Shown: in pieces, positions 26,060 to 33,184 of the stretch
How the letters are laid out: the number at the start of each line of letters is the position of its first letter
Position numbering within the stretch: the stretch's first letter is position 1
From: Bacillota bacterium
GTDB lineage: Bacteria; Bacillota_I; Bacilli_A; RF39; UBA660
Assembly: GCA_015059245.1 (NCBI GenBank)
Contig: SVAU01000012.1
Location: 1-48,095 of the forward strand
DNA length: 48,095 nucleotides
Direction of reading: 5' to 3'
Translations under genes and position numbers: made by a program
Notes under the pieces: model-generated
The model's input: only the letters and a program-made list of their open reading frames with translations
The model's database searches: none
Told to the model about the DNA's origin: nothing

Positions 26060-26606
26060 AATAAATATACTTAATTAAATAGTATCTTGCTATAAATTCA
26101 TCTCTATATACAGAGAACTTTGTATGATAAATATTTTCTATATCACTATTATCAATTTCTTTTTTGTAGTCACTTATCAACTTTAAGGCTTCTTCAGGAG
26201 ATACCCACATTACTTTACCAAATTCATCTATTTCTTGGTTATTGTAATCTATCTTACCTTTTTCTAATACTCTACCAACATATACATAAGTTTCTTGTAC
26301 TATATCATCTTGTCCCATATGTTCTTCTACGATACCAATATCTTCAATTATTTCAATTTCACAACCAATTTCCCTTTTTATTTCTTTTAAGAATGTTTCT
26401 TCAACATCTTCACCAGTTTTAACAACGCCACCTGGTAATTTATATTCATTAGCATTTCTCTTATTGAATAATGCTACATTACCAGCTTGATCAACAACTA
26501 TTCCCCTTACAATAGTTCTTCTATTAGCTGAAGACATATCTTTATCTTCTAAGCCAAAACTACCATCACTAAAAGTCTTTAAAATATCCTTACCCACAAC
26601 ATACAA
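26058..26606 (-). CDS. Nudix hydrolase
   Basis: Predicted cytoplasmic Nudix pyrophosphohydrolase of 182 residues, acting on a nucleoside-diphosphate-linked compound. The box reads GGVVKTGEDVEETFLKEIKR then EIGCEI, fitting G-x5-E-x7-[KR]-E-U-x-x-E-x-G, with Lys in place of the usual Arg and Arg in place of the first Glu of the EE pair. The metal-binding Glu residues are mainly kept. The fold continues with DIGIVEEHMGQDDIVQETYVY and a VMWVSPEEALKLI segment typical of the family. The N-terminal 25 residues are extra. Start supported by AAGGAG. It is transcribed alone; the 127 bases upstream carry A+T-rich sequence with no clear promoter. Substrate unknown. Confidence 0.85.
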   Translation of the reverse strand: MYVVGKDILKTFSDGSFGLEDKDMSSANRRTIVRGIVVDQAGNVALFNKRNANEYKLPGGVVKTGEDVEETFLKEIKREIGCEIEIIEDIGIVEEHMGQDDIVQETYVYVGRVLEKGKIDYNNQEIDEFGKVMWVSPEEALKLISDYKKEIDNSDIENIYHTKFSVYRDEFIARYYLIKYIY

Positions 26607-26720
26607 CTCCTTCTTAGCGTATATACTAATTTTTTATTCGCTATAAATCAAATCTTAATTTTTAATACCTATTATAAATATTATTTATACCAATATCATA
26701 CCATAAATTCATTATATAAC

Positions 26721-26745
26721 AAAAAAATTACTATTAAATAGTAAT
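26721..26745 (-). terminator. Intrinsic terminator of the LysR/radical SAM/NADAR-DHH operon
   Basis: Minus strand ATTACTA, loop TTTAA, TAGTAAT followed by six or seven T residues, overlapping the stop codon of the fusion gene. Confidence 0.85.
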
Positions 26746-28020
26746 CCCTTGTTCCTCTAAATATTTAAATATTAAATTTGTACTAGTTATTAACTTACCT
26801 ACTTCGTATATCTCCCCTTTAAAATATACATAAGTATTCTTACTTTCAAATTCACACCAAATTAATAACCATTCATTTTTATCTTTTAAGTATTCAACAT
26901 ACTTACTCATATTATTTTTATAATCATCAGTATATGTATATATTAAACTTCTTTTTATCTTAGTACTCTTATCATACTCTTTATAATTAACTTTTAAGTT
27001 ATCTTCTATACTCAAATTCATATCATTTACTAAGAAATATTTCTTTTGTAACTCAGATACATCTAATTTAAAGTTTAATTCATTAAATAGTTTCTTATCT
27101 TCTTCAGTAAATCTACTACTACAAAGATAATCTGTATCAGCTAGTACTGATAATGCTATTAATTCTTTTTCATCATCAGTAAACTCATACTTATCTTTAA
27201 ATAAATCATAGATAAGTAAACAAGTACTAGCATATTCTATTTCTAATGTATCATATACTTCTCCAGTTATAATATGATGATCTATAGCACCCAAGACATT
27301 CTCACTAGATAGTCCTTCTAGATTATTATGATCAACCAAAACAAATAATTTATTATTTACATCATCAACTATAACAGGTTTAACTTTTACATAATCAGTA
27401 ATTAGTTTTATATCACTCTTACAATAATTGTAATCTTCACTTAATACTGCAAATTGTGCATTCGCACCTAACCCTTTTAATACATTACTCAATATATAAC
27501 TAGATATTATTGAATCTGCATCAGGATTCTTATGTCCTAATACATATATTTCTTTATTTTTACATTTACTAATTATACTATCTAGTATTTCCTCTTTTAT
27601 TCTTTCTCTTACTCTAACAAGAATATCCCCTATTACATTCTTGCCACTTTTATCTTTACCAATACCCCAATAATATTCATCAATAGTAGCTTCTGCTATT
27701 TTTTTATTTCTAGTTTCAATCAACTTATAAGCTATATCTCTATTTTGTCTAAACTTCTCTAGTATTCCATCAAACATAACTTGATTTTTAATACTTTTAA
27801 AATCATCTATTCTCTTTAAGTTTCTATCTCTACCTATATTAGAAGCTTCTTTTGGAGTATCTGCATTTATTATTTTATTCTTTATTTCTGGATCATCAAA
27901 CTTCTCAGATTGATAATAATGTTCAACAGTTTTATAAAATATTCCATTTTTAGTAAAACCATGATTAGAATAATTTGCTAAATAACCAAGTTCCCCGAAT
28001 TCTTTATAAAACTCTATCAT
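26734..28020 (-). CDS. Fusion of a NADAR domain and a DHH-family phosphoesterase/pyrophosphatase domain
   Basis: A 428-residue two-domain protein. Residues about 1-145 are a NADAR (YbiA-like) domain: FYKTVEHYYQSEKF (28-41), DTPKEASNIGRDRNL and YYWGIGKDKSGKNVIGDIL (117-134). NADAR proteins act on ADP-ribosyl groups or riboflavin-pathway intermediates. Residues about 155-428 are a DHH-superfamily enzyme close to family II Mn-dependent pyrophosphatase: GHKNPDADS (162-170), LFVLVDHNN with D230, GAIDHH (245-249), VLADTDYL (D294/D296), and a DHHA2-like C-terminal domain. All metal ligands look intact. The fusion is unusual. It starts four bases after the radical SAM stop, with AGAGTGAT as ribosome binding site, so both belong to one operon. 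It may process a nucleotide or ADP-ribose derivative (inference). Confidence 0.85.
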   Translation of the reverse strand: MIEFYKEFGELGYLANYSNHGFTKNGIFYKTVEHYYQSEKFDDPEIKNKIINADTPKEASNIGRDRNLKRIDDFKSIKNQVMFDGILEKFRQNRDIAYKLIETRNKKIAEATIDEYYWGIGKDKSGKNVIGDILVRVRERIKEEILDSIISKCKNKEIYVLGHKNPDADSIISSYILSNVLKGLGANAQFAVLSEDYNYCKSDIKLITDYVKVKPVIVDDVNNKLFVLVDHNNLEGLSSENVLGAIDHHIITGEVYDTLEIEYASTCLLIYDLFKDKYEFTDDEKELIALSVLADTDYLCSSRFTEEDKKLFNELNFKLDVSELQKKYFLVNDMNLSIEDNLKVNYKEYDKSTKIKRSLIYTYTDDYKNNMSKYVEYLKDKNEWLLIWCEFESKNTYVYFKGEIYEVGKLITSTNLIFKYLEEQGITI

Positions 28021-28024
28021 ATTA

Positions 28025-29656
28025 TCACTCTCTTATTCCAGGATATAAATATTTAATCTTATCATCTACTTTTTGATTAAATCCATCTATTTCAATTGTT
28101 TCTTTATATGAAGTTTGTCCTTCTTCAGAAGCAGTTTTAAATAAGTCTAAACGTTCAATATTTATCTTATTATTAAAGCCACAACCTAACATCCATACAT
28201 AACTTTCTTGTTTCATTGTACTACAATGTCTACCATAGTTTCTTTCATGTGTAGGAGTTAATGGTTCATTAACAAATTTAGTTAATCCTTTAAAGTAGCC
28301 AATAGCTCTACCTAAGTTACAAATCATACCAGTATCAATTGTAAACTTAGAATCAAAGAAACAATCAGATGGATAATTAGCTTCTCTTAAAGCATCTACA
28401 TATACTCTTACAATAGGTAATATATGTTTATTTATATATTCAGCTTTATCTATCTTACCTTTAGATTCATAATAATTAATTTGTTCTTCAACTAATGTAA
28501 TAACTTTTTCTACATCATCCCAAGTTGAATTACTATATTTTTCTCTTAAATGTAATCCATGTTCTTTTTTAAATTTATAGAAAGCATTTAGTAAGAATCT
28601 TTCAGTTACTAAATAACCTGATTTCTTTCTTACATCAGTTTCTGGATATATATTAAATCCATAGTTACCTTTATTAGTAATCTTAGGATTTATTGCATAA
28701 TAGTAACCATCTTTATTTTGGAATTTATATACTTCAACATCTTTTTCATAATATAACTCTTGTGTTTTAATAAATTCAACTAATTCTTTTTCACTAGTTA
28801 TTTCAAATGGTAAATTATATTCACTAAACATTGCTGGTTCTTCACTTATCTCTAAAGCATGAACATATGGGTCACTAATATATGCTACTTTAAATGTAAC
28901 ATTTTTTTCTTTAGAAATAAATAAATAATTTCCTGTTGCAATAACCATTTTACCGTCTACTTCAGTTTCAATAACTTTAGCATTAACTGCTAATGGATTA
29001 TATCTTAATTCACAACACATCTTTCTAGATCCAGATCCAAATTTATCAAAATACGGTCTATAAATAGATAAGAAATTTGCTAAATCTTTTCTATAATCTT
29101 CTAAACTATTTTTACCATTATCTTCTTCCCATACTCTACCATATTGAGTAATAGATAATCTAACACCAGCAAGTGCAAATAATAATTCAGATGCATTAAT
29201 CTTTTTATGTACTTCATTTAATACTTTATTATGTCTACTATAACCAACAGTAGATATTCTAGTTCTAGCTCCAAGCTCTTTATAACACAAATCAACATAT
29301 TTATCTAAATATTCATAAGCCCCAACATCATTATTTAGATAAGGAAATAAAACACCTACTCTATGTTCTTTTCTATCCCAAGCAAGTAATAAATCACCAT
29401 CAGTATAATTTTGAGCAGTACGTTTTAAAGCACTAATAACATTTCTTAAACTTACTTCATTCCAATATTCACTTTTACAAACAGAGAATTTACTACAGAA
29501 TCCACAATTATTGAAACATCCTATTTGAGGTTGCAGATGTCTCATCTTTGATACGAATTCTTTAGGTAATTCCATAAATTTATAATATAACTGTCTACGA
29601 ATTCTTAAATCTTCTTCAGTAATAAAAGTCTCATCACTTAATAAGTAATTATTCAT
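28025..29656 (-). CDS. Radical SAM-type iron-sulfur protein of unknown function
   Basis: A 543-residue protein whose N-terminal region carries QIGCFNNCGFCSKFSVC, giving C47-x3-C51-x2-C54, the radical SAM [4Fe-4S] signature, plus C60. The rest has no motif I can assign; features include ISTVGYSRHNKV, ALAGVRLSITQYG, SRKMCCELRYNP (a CC pair) and YGRHCSTMKQESYVWMLGCG. It is longer than typical activases and could be a substrate-modifying enzyme. The start is the ATG at 29656 with GGTGA upstream, overlapping the end of the LysR gene by eight bases. It stops with TGA, four bases before the NADAR-DHH fusion. Tight coupling of regulator, radical enzyme and NADAR-DHH protein suggests one pathway. Confidence 0.75.
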   Translation of the reverse strand: MNNYLLSDETFITEEDLRIRRQLYYKFMELPKEFVSKMRHLQPQIGCFNNCGFCSKFSVCKSEYWNEVSLRNVISALKRTAQNYTDGDLLLAWDRKEHRVGVLFPYLNNDVGAYEYLDKYVDLCYKELGARTRISTVGYSRHNKVLNEVHKKINASELLFALAGVRLSITQYGRVWEEDNGKNSLEDYRKDLANFLSIYRPYFDKFGSGSRKMCCELRYNPLAVNAKVIETEVDGKMVIATGNYLFISKEKNVTFKVAYISDPYVHALEISEEPAMFSEYNLPFEITSEKELVEFIKTQELYYEKDVEVYKFQNKDGYYYAINPKITNKGNYGFNIYPETDVRKKSGYLVTERFLLNAFYKFKKEHGLHLREKYSNSTWDDVEKVITLVEEQINYYESKGKIDKAEYINKHILPIVRVYVDALREANYPSDCFFDSKFTIDTGMICNLGRAIGYFKGLTKFVNEPLTPTHERNYGRHCSTMKQESYVWMLGCGFNNKINIERLDLFKTASEEGQTSYKETIEIDGFNQKVDDKIKYLYPGIRE

Positions 29657-30557
29657 TATATTCACCAGCCTTATTACTGCTTAAGAATTCTATAAATTTA
29701 TTAACAGCTGTTGTAGTAAAATCTTCTACATAAACAGCACAAACATCTACAGCAGGAAGTTCATCACCAAATGTAATAACTTCAAATTCATCTTTATCTT
29801 TTTGAATATCGATAACATTCTTAACAAAGTATCCAATACCTACTCCACGTCTTACCATTTCAATCATCATTTCAGTAGTCCAACTTTCAAATACTGGATA
29901 TAATTGAACATTCTTACTTTCAACAAATTCATTTAATTTACCACGAATTGATGAAGTAGCACTAGGTAATACTAAAGGATATTGTTTTAAATCTTCTACA
30001 CATTTAATATCTGCATTAGGAAAACTATCTTTATTATAAGCAAAACAGTTTTGTAATCTTGATAATGTAACTTTCTTAACACTACTCTTAGTAGTAGATA
30101 TAGGTAATGTATCAACTATTAAATCTATCTTTCTAGTTTCTAACATCTCTACCATATCTGCAGTACTCTTACTAATTATTTCAAATTTAATACCAGGATA
30201 TACTTTTCTAAAATCTGCAATAAACGAAGATAAATAGAAAATACCAATATGAGAAGGAGTACCTATTTTTATACATCCTATATTAAGACTATTTAAACTC
30301 TTAATATGTTCTTCTCCTGATTTCATAATATTAAATGCTGTAGAAACATAAGAATATAATTCCTTAGCTTCCATTGTAGGTTCTATACCTTTACTATTTC
30401 TATAGAATAAAGTATAACCTAATTGATTTTCTAATTCTTTTAAACTATAACTAATTGCTGGTTGGGATACATATAGTAAGTTTGCAGTCTTAGAAATACT
30501 TCTTTGTTCATATAAATATAAGAATATTTTATATAAGTTATAATCTGTGTTATTCAT
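29649..30557 (-). CDS. LysR-type transcriptional regulator
   Basis: A 302-residue LTTR with an N-terminal winged helix (NLYKIFLYLYEQRSISKTAN, then QPAISYSLKELENQLGYTLF, about 5-60) and a two-lobe effector-binding domain (IKIGTPSHIGIFYLSSFIA near 95; GVGIGYFVKN near 240). I chose the ATG at 30557 because GAGGTGA sits five bases before it; upstream codons fall inside the promoter. Unlike most LTTRs, it is not divergent from its targets but heads the operon with the radical SAM and NADAR-DHH genes. A strong promoter (30579-30607) and a direct repeat (30621-30654) lie upstream, the latter a candidate autoregulatory site. Confidence 0.92.
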   Translation of the reverse strand: MNNTDYNLYKIFLYLYEQRSISKTANLLYVSQPAISYSLKELENQLGYTLFYRNSKGIEPTMEAKELYSYVSTAFNIMKSGEEHIKSLNSLNIGCIKIGTPSHIGIFYLSSFIADFRKVYPGIKFEIISKSTADMVEMLETRKIDLIVDTLPISTTKSSVKKVTLSRLQNCFAYNKDSFPNADIKCVEDLKQYPLVLPSATSSIRGKLNEFVESKNVQLYPVFESWTTEMMIEMVRRGVGIGYFVKNVIDIQKDKDEFEVITFGDELPAVDVCAVYVEDFTTTAVNKFIEFLSSNKAGEYNE

Positions 30558-30578
30558 AGCTTTCACCTCATGTGGTGT

Positions 30579-30607
30579 ATTATATTGTTTTTTTATCAAT
30601 AAGTCAA
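30579..30607 (-). promoter_or_regulatory. Sigma-A promoter of the LysR operon
   Basis: Minus strand TTGACT (30607-30602), 17-base spacer, TATAAT (30584-30579), about 22 bases before the LysR start codon. Confidence 0.88.
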
Positions 30608-30620
30608 ATATTATAAGACA

Positions 30621-30654
30621 TTTTTATACCAAAAATATAAACTTTTTTTATACC
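30621..30654. promoter_or_regulatory. Direct repeat upstream of the LysR promoter, candidate operator
   Basis: TTTTTATACC occurs at 30621-30630 and again at 30645-30654, 24 bases apart (about two helical turns), just upstream of the -35. Position fits an LTTR binding or activation site, but the region is very A+T-rich and the call is inferential. Confidence 0.4.
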
Positions 30655-30713
30655 TAATAAAAAAAGTGTAAAAATATTTTTTCTCCTAGATAAATTTTTC
30701 TAAAATACCAACA

Positions 30714-30755
30714 AAAAAAGATTTTGACTTCGTTATTTAAATCAAAATCTTTTTT
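30714..30755. terminator. Strong bidirectional terminator-like hairpin
   Basis: AAAAAAGATTTTGA, 14-base loop, TCAAAATCTTTTTT: a perfect 14-bp stem with A and T runs on both sides. It isolates the LysR operon promoter from the peptide/RNA locus to its right. No gene ends exactly here, so it may stop read-through minus-strand RNA coming from 31035. Confidence 0.75.
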
Positions 30756-30797
30756 CACCATTTTTACTATTATTCCCCTATCTGCTATTATCTATTC

Positions 30798-31012
30798 GAT
30801 ACATTTGAGCAGATGTCTTCCCTTTTGTAGCATGAAATCTATTTGGGGTTTTGGTATGAAAGGAGTGATTATATGAAAACAAGAGAATTATTTCTTTTTA
30901 TTATTATATTCTTACTTTTATTGGTACTATTGTGCAAATAAAAAGACATCTGACAAAAGTCAGATGACAGCACCTACAAAAGGTTAAGCATTTGACTCGA
31001 CTCAAATGTATC
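30798..31012. repeat. Nested inverted repeats bracketing the small peptide gene
   Basis: GATACATTTGAG (30798-30809) is the exact reverse complement of CTCAAATGTATC (31001-31012), and CCTTTTGTAG (30821-30830) of CTACAAAAGG (30974-30983), in nested order. In addition CAGATGTC (30810-30817) matches GACATCTG (30945-30952). A long plus-strand transcript could therefore fold its 5' leader back onto its 3' part, as in fold-back-inhibited toxin mRNAs. Confidence 0.85.
30873..30941 (+). CDS. Candidate type I toxin: 22-residue hydrophobic peptide
   Basis: A small reading frame encodes MKTRELFL, a run of aliphatic residues and a final LLCK: a short charged N-terminus followed by one membrane-spanning stretch of about 16 residues. 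This is the form of Ibs-, Fst- and Ldr-type membrane toxins. The ribosome binding site AAAGGAGTGATT is very strong for so short a frame, which argues against chance. A possible promoter is TTTACT-N17-TATTAT (30763-30791). A convergent structured RNA (30940-31035) overlaps the 3' end at a hairpin, and the leader contains segments complementary to downstream sequence (30798-31012). No sequence homologue is recognised; toxicity is inferred from layout only. It could alternatively be a leader or membrane-signalling peptide. Confidence 0.6.
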   Translation: MKTRELFLFIIIFLLLLVLLCK

Positions 31013-31035
31013 ATTAACATGATAACTAACCTTCT
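30940..31035 (-). ncRNA. Small structured RNA converging on the peptide gene (candidate RNA antitoxin)
   Basis: About 95 nt on the minus strand. The promoter has an extended -10 (TGTTATAAT, 31047-31042). Folding by eye gives a three-way junction: closing helix AAGGTTA/TAACCTT (31033-31027 with 30986-30980), hairpin TATCAT-GTTA-ATGATA (31024-31009) and hairpin CATTTGA/TCAAATG (31008-30989). A terminator follows (CATCTGAC, TTTT, GTCAGATG, TCTTTTTATTT; 30966-30940). It covers the end of the peptide gene and is antisense to the 3' part of any longer plus-strand transcript. A cis-antisense antitoxin is the simplest reading, but a stand-alone small RNA is possible. Confidence 0.55.
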
Positions 31036-31054
31036 ATATATATTATAACATAGA

Positions 31055-31081
31055 AAAAGAAAGTTATTAATACTTTCTTTT
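31055..31081. terminator. Bidirectional terminator after the DUF4186 gene
   Basis: AAAAGAAAGT, loop TATTAAT, ACTTTCTTTT; it can end both the minus-strand DUF4186 unit and a long plus-strand transcript from the peptide locus. Confidence 0.85.
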
Positions 31082-31432
31082 AATCCACTCCATAATCAAA
31101 GCAACTACATAGTTAATTTGATTATCTGTTAATTCAACACCCTTAGGTATCTTATGCCATTTTTCTAAGCAACCTCTACAACAAGTACCAGTCGCATGCT
31201 GAGCAATAAATACTGGATGATTCTTCATAGGTGTTTGTGCACCATCATTATCTGGATAAGCCGGAGCTAACTTATTTTTTATAAAGTCATAAGCATGCTC
31301 CTTTATCTTTTCCATACCATTCTTATCTATATAAGCTTTTTCTTTCTTCCTTAAATAAAAACTACTTCTAAATTTACTTCTTTGTAAACTATCTAACTTA
31401 GTTTCTATTATTCTCCTAGCTTGCTCATTCAT
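31067..31432 (-). CDS. DUF4186 family protein
   Basis: A 121-residue protein matching the conserved DUF4186 pattern: RSKFRSSFYLRKKEKAYI, then KLAPAYPDNDGAQTPMKNHP, then VFIAQHATGTCCRGCLEKWH. The CCRGC cluster and nearby His residues suggest metal binding, but the function of the family is unknown to me. Full family length. The start ATG overlaps the end of the VOC gene by eight bases and has AGGTAG upstream, so it is last in the unit superoxide reductase - VOC - DUF4186. Ends in a bidirectional terminator. Confidence 0.88.
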   Translation of the reverse strand: MNEQARRIIETKLDSLQRSKFRSSFYLRKKEKAYIDKNGMEKIKEHAYDFIKNKLAPAYPDNDGAQTPMKNHPVFIAQHATGTCCRGCLEKWHKIPKGVELTDNQINYVVALIMEWIKRKY

Positions 31433-31838
31433 CTTTACTACCTAAATCTTCACAAAATCTAAGTAAATATCCATCAGGATCTTGAACTAAGAATTCCTTA
31501 TTACCATGTAACTTATCATCTTGTCTATACCAGTTTTCTTCCATCTCAACCATAATAGTATATCCTGCATTCTTTAAATTACTATAAATACTATCTACAT
31601 TATCAACTTCTAATTGAAAGTTAATACCTCTACCAAATGGATATTCTAATTTACCAGTCTCCCATTTATTAATCTCTTTAAGTTCACAAAACATAAATTG
31701 TATTTCACCTAAAGACATAAATACAAAACTACTTTCAGGTCTTTCATATTCTATCTTAAAACCACAAGTCTTATAAAACTTAATAGTATCATTTAAGTTA
31801 GTTACATCCAATTCTGGTATTGTCTTATTAAAGTACAT
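31425..31838 (-). CDS. VOC (glyoxalase/bleomycin resistance) family protein
   Basis: A 137-residue protein with two beta-alpha-beta-beta-beta units of the vicinal oxygen chelate fold: PELDVTNLNDTIKFYKTCGF at the start, FGRGINFQLEVDNVDSIYSN in the middle and EFLVQDPDGYLLRFCEDLG at the end, the last being typical of glyoxalase-like and bleomycin-binding proteins. Metal ligands are not clear enough to assign catalysis. The ATG at 31838 is preferred over an upstream TTG. It starts two bases after the superoxide reductase stop, with a weak GGAAGAAAG site, and overlaps DUF4186. Substrate unknown. Confidence 0.85.
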   Translation of the reverse strand: MYFNKTIPELDVTNLNDTIKFYKTCGFKIEYERPESSFVFMSLGEIQFMFCELKEINKWETGKLEYPFGRGINFQLEVDNVDSIYSNLKNAGYTIMVEMEENWYRQDDKLHGNKEFLVQDPDGYLLRFCEDLGSKDE

Positions 31839-31840
31839 AA

Positions 31841-32206
31841 TTATAATTCTTTCTTCCAAAGACCATGAAGATTACAATAAGCATAAACAACCATACCTTC
31901 TTCATAATCAAATACTGCTTCAGGTACTTCTCCTGGTTTAAAATTATACTTAAGTACTGAATCATTATATACAGCAGCTACCCAAGTAATATAATGGTCT
32001 TCAGTCATTGGATGATCTACTTCACCAACTTTAACATAAACCATATCTTCTTCTATATCAGTAAAAGGTACATGTTTTTCTACTGCTGCATCTTCTGTAT
32101 TAGCAACTACTTCCTTCATTGCTTCACCACAACAAGTTAATACTCCTTTACCATCTTCAATTAATTCTACAATGTTTCCACATTTATTACATTTAAATAC
32201 TTTCAT
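31841..32206 (-). CDS. dfx: Desulfoferrodoxin (superoxide reductase, two-iron type)
   Basis: Reduces superoxide to peroxide without producing oxygen, a defence of anaerobes. The 121 residues contain both iron centres: a desulforedoxin-type centre I with C6, C9, C25 and C26 (FKCNKCG and LTCCGEAM), and the catalytic square-pyramidal centre II with H45 (EKHVPF), H65 and H71 (HPMTEDHYITW), C111 and H114 (YCNLHGLW). Glu44 next to H45 is the usual gating residue. The ATG at 32206 sits eight bases after GGGAGAG; an ATG two codons upstream overlaps that site. It is first in an operon with the VOC and DUF4186 genes. It supports an anaerobic, oxygen-exposed lifestyle. Confidence 0.95.
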   Translation of the reverse strand: MKVFKCNKCGNIVELIEDGKGVLTCCGEAMKEVVANTEDAAVEKHVPFTDIEEDMVYVKVGEVDHPMTEDHYITWVAAVYNDSVLKYNFKPGEVPEAVFDYEEGMVVYAYCNLHGLWKKEL

Positions 32207-32241
32207 TTTCATCTCTCCCTTAACTTAATTTTATCATATAA

Positions 32242-32275
32242 AAAAAAGATACAATTATTTTTTTGTATCTTTTTT
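32242..32275 (-). terminator. Intrinsic terminator of the CDF transporter gene
   Basis: AAAAAAGATACAA, loop TTATTTTT, TTGTATCTTTTTT; a 13-bp stem with U tract on the minus strand, overlapping the stop codon. Confidence 0.87.
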
Positions 32276-33148
32276 ATTATTCTTTACTTCCATTGGATTA
32301 ACATGAATTACTGTTAAATATATTTCAGGTACTTTTTCATCTATTTCTTCTTCAAGATGATCTGCAATAGCATGACTTTCAAAAGTACTTAAATTACCAT
32401 CTACAAATATTGAAAAATTAACCATATATCTATAACCTACTGGTGTTGCATTAAAATGTTGTATCTTTAATACTTCATCATGTTCTTCAATAATAGCTAA
32501 TACTTTATCTTTAGTTTCACTAGATATTGTTTTATCCATTAAAACATCATAACTTTCTTTATATATTTTAATAGCAGTATAAACTATCCATAAAGAAATA
32601 CCTAATCCAACTATTCCATCTACATAAGTTAAACCATATAAAGAACATATTGCTGCCACTAAGTTACAACTAGTTATAACAACATCATTTCTATGATCTT
32701 TACTATTAGCTTCTACTAATAAATTATTATACTTCTTACCAATATTTCTAGTATATAAATATAAAGATAACTTAACTATAATAGTAACAATACATACTAT
32801 AACTAACCATATACTAAAATGAAACTTATCAGGATTAATGATACTTAATATAGAATCTATAAGTATCTTACTTCCTAATATAAACATAACTATACTAATT
32901 AACATTGAATATATATATTCAGCTTTACCATGTCCTAAGTTATGATCTTCATCAGCATCTTTAGAAGCAACTCTATTACCTATATAAGTCATAAATGAAC
33001 TAAGTATATCAGAAGCACTATTAAAGGCATCTGCTATCATTGCTTGACTATTTGAAATAAATCCAACAATCACCTTTATTAAAAATAAAAATATGTTTCC
33101 TATCATTCCTAAAATACTTGCTTTATTAGCAGCTTTAAATCTATCCAT
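32255..33148 (-). CDS. Cation diffusion facilitator (CDF) metal efflux transporter
   Basis: Inner-membrane divalent metal/proton antiporter of 297 residues (Zn2+, Fe2+ or Mn2+ by family). Six membrane helices are visible; the metal site residues lie in ADAFNSASDIL (helix 2) and VTSCNLVAAICSLYGLTYVD (helix 5, with HRNDVV just before). HNLGHGKAEYIYS is the typical loop before helix 3. The C-terminal cytoplasmic domain (KVLAIIEEHDEVLKIQHFNA and on) is the dimerising ferredoxin-like domain. The helix-2 pattern is ND-like rather than HD. The ATG at 33148 is chosen, eight bases after GGAGAG, over a GTG three codons upstream. It lies 36 bases after the ZIP importer gene; the pair may balance the same metal. 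Confidence 0.93.
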   Translation of the reverse strand: MDRFKAANKASILGMIGNIFLFLIKVIVGFISNSQAMIADAFNSASDILSSFMTYIGNRVASKDADEDHNLGHGKAEYIYSMLISIVMFILGSKILIDSILSIINPDKFHFSIWLVIVCIVTIIVKLSLYLYTRNIGKKYNNLLVEANSKDHRNDVVITSCNLVAAICSLYGLTYVDGIVGLGISLWIVYTAIKIYKESYDVLMDKTISSETKDKVLAIIEEHDEVLKIQHFNATPVGYRYMVNFSIFVDGNLSTFESHAIADHLEEEIDEKVPEIYLTVIHVNPMEVKNNKKDTKK

Positions 33149-33184
33149 AATTTCCACTCTCCACTAGGAAACAACATTATAACA

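Noticed and set aside
26120..26422. Plus-strand frame opposite the Nudix gene
   Set aside because: The Leu/His/Tyr-rich translation mirrors the minus-strand Nudix codons; there is no start signal.
30798..31012. Miniature inverted-repeat transposable element
   Set aside because: The inverted repeats are short, interrupted and correspond to RNA helices; no clear target duplication or transposase is seen.
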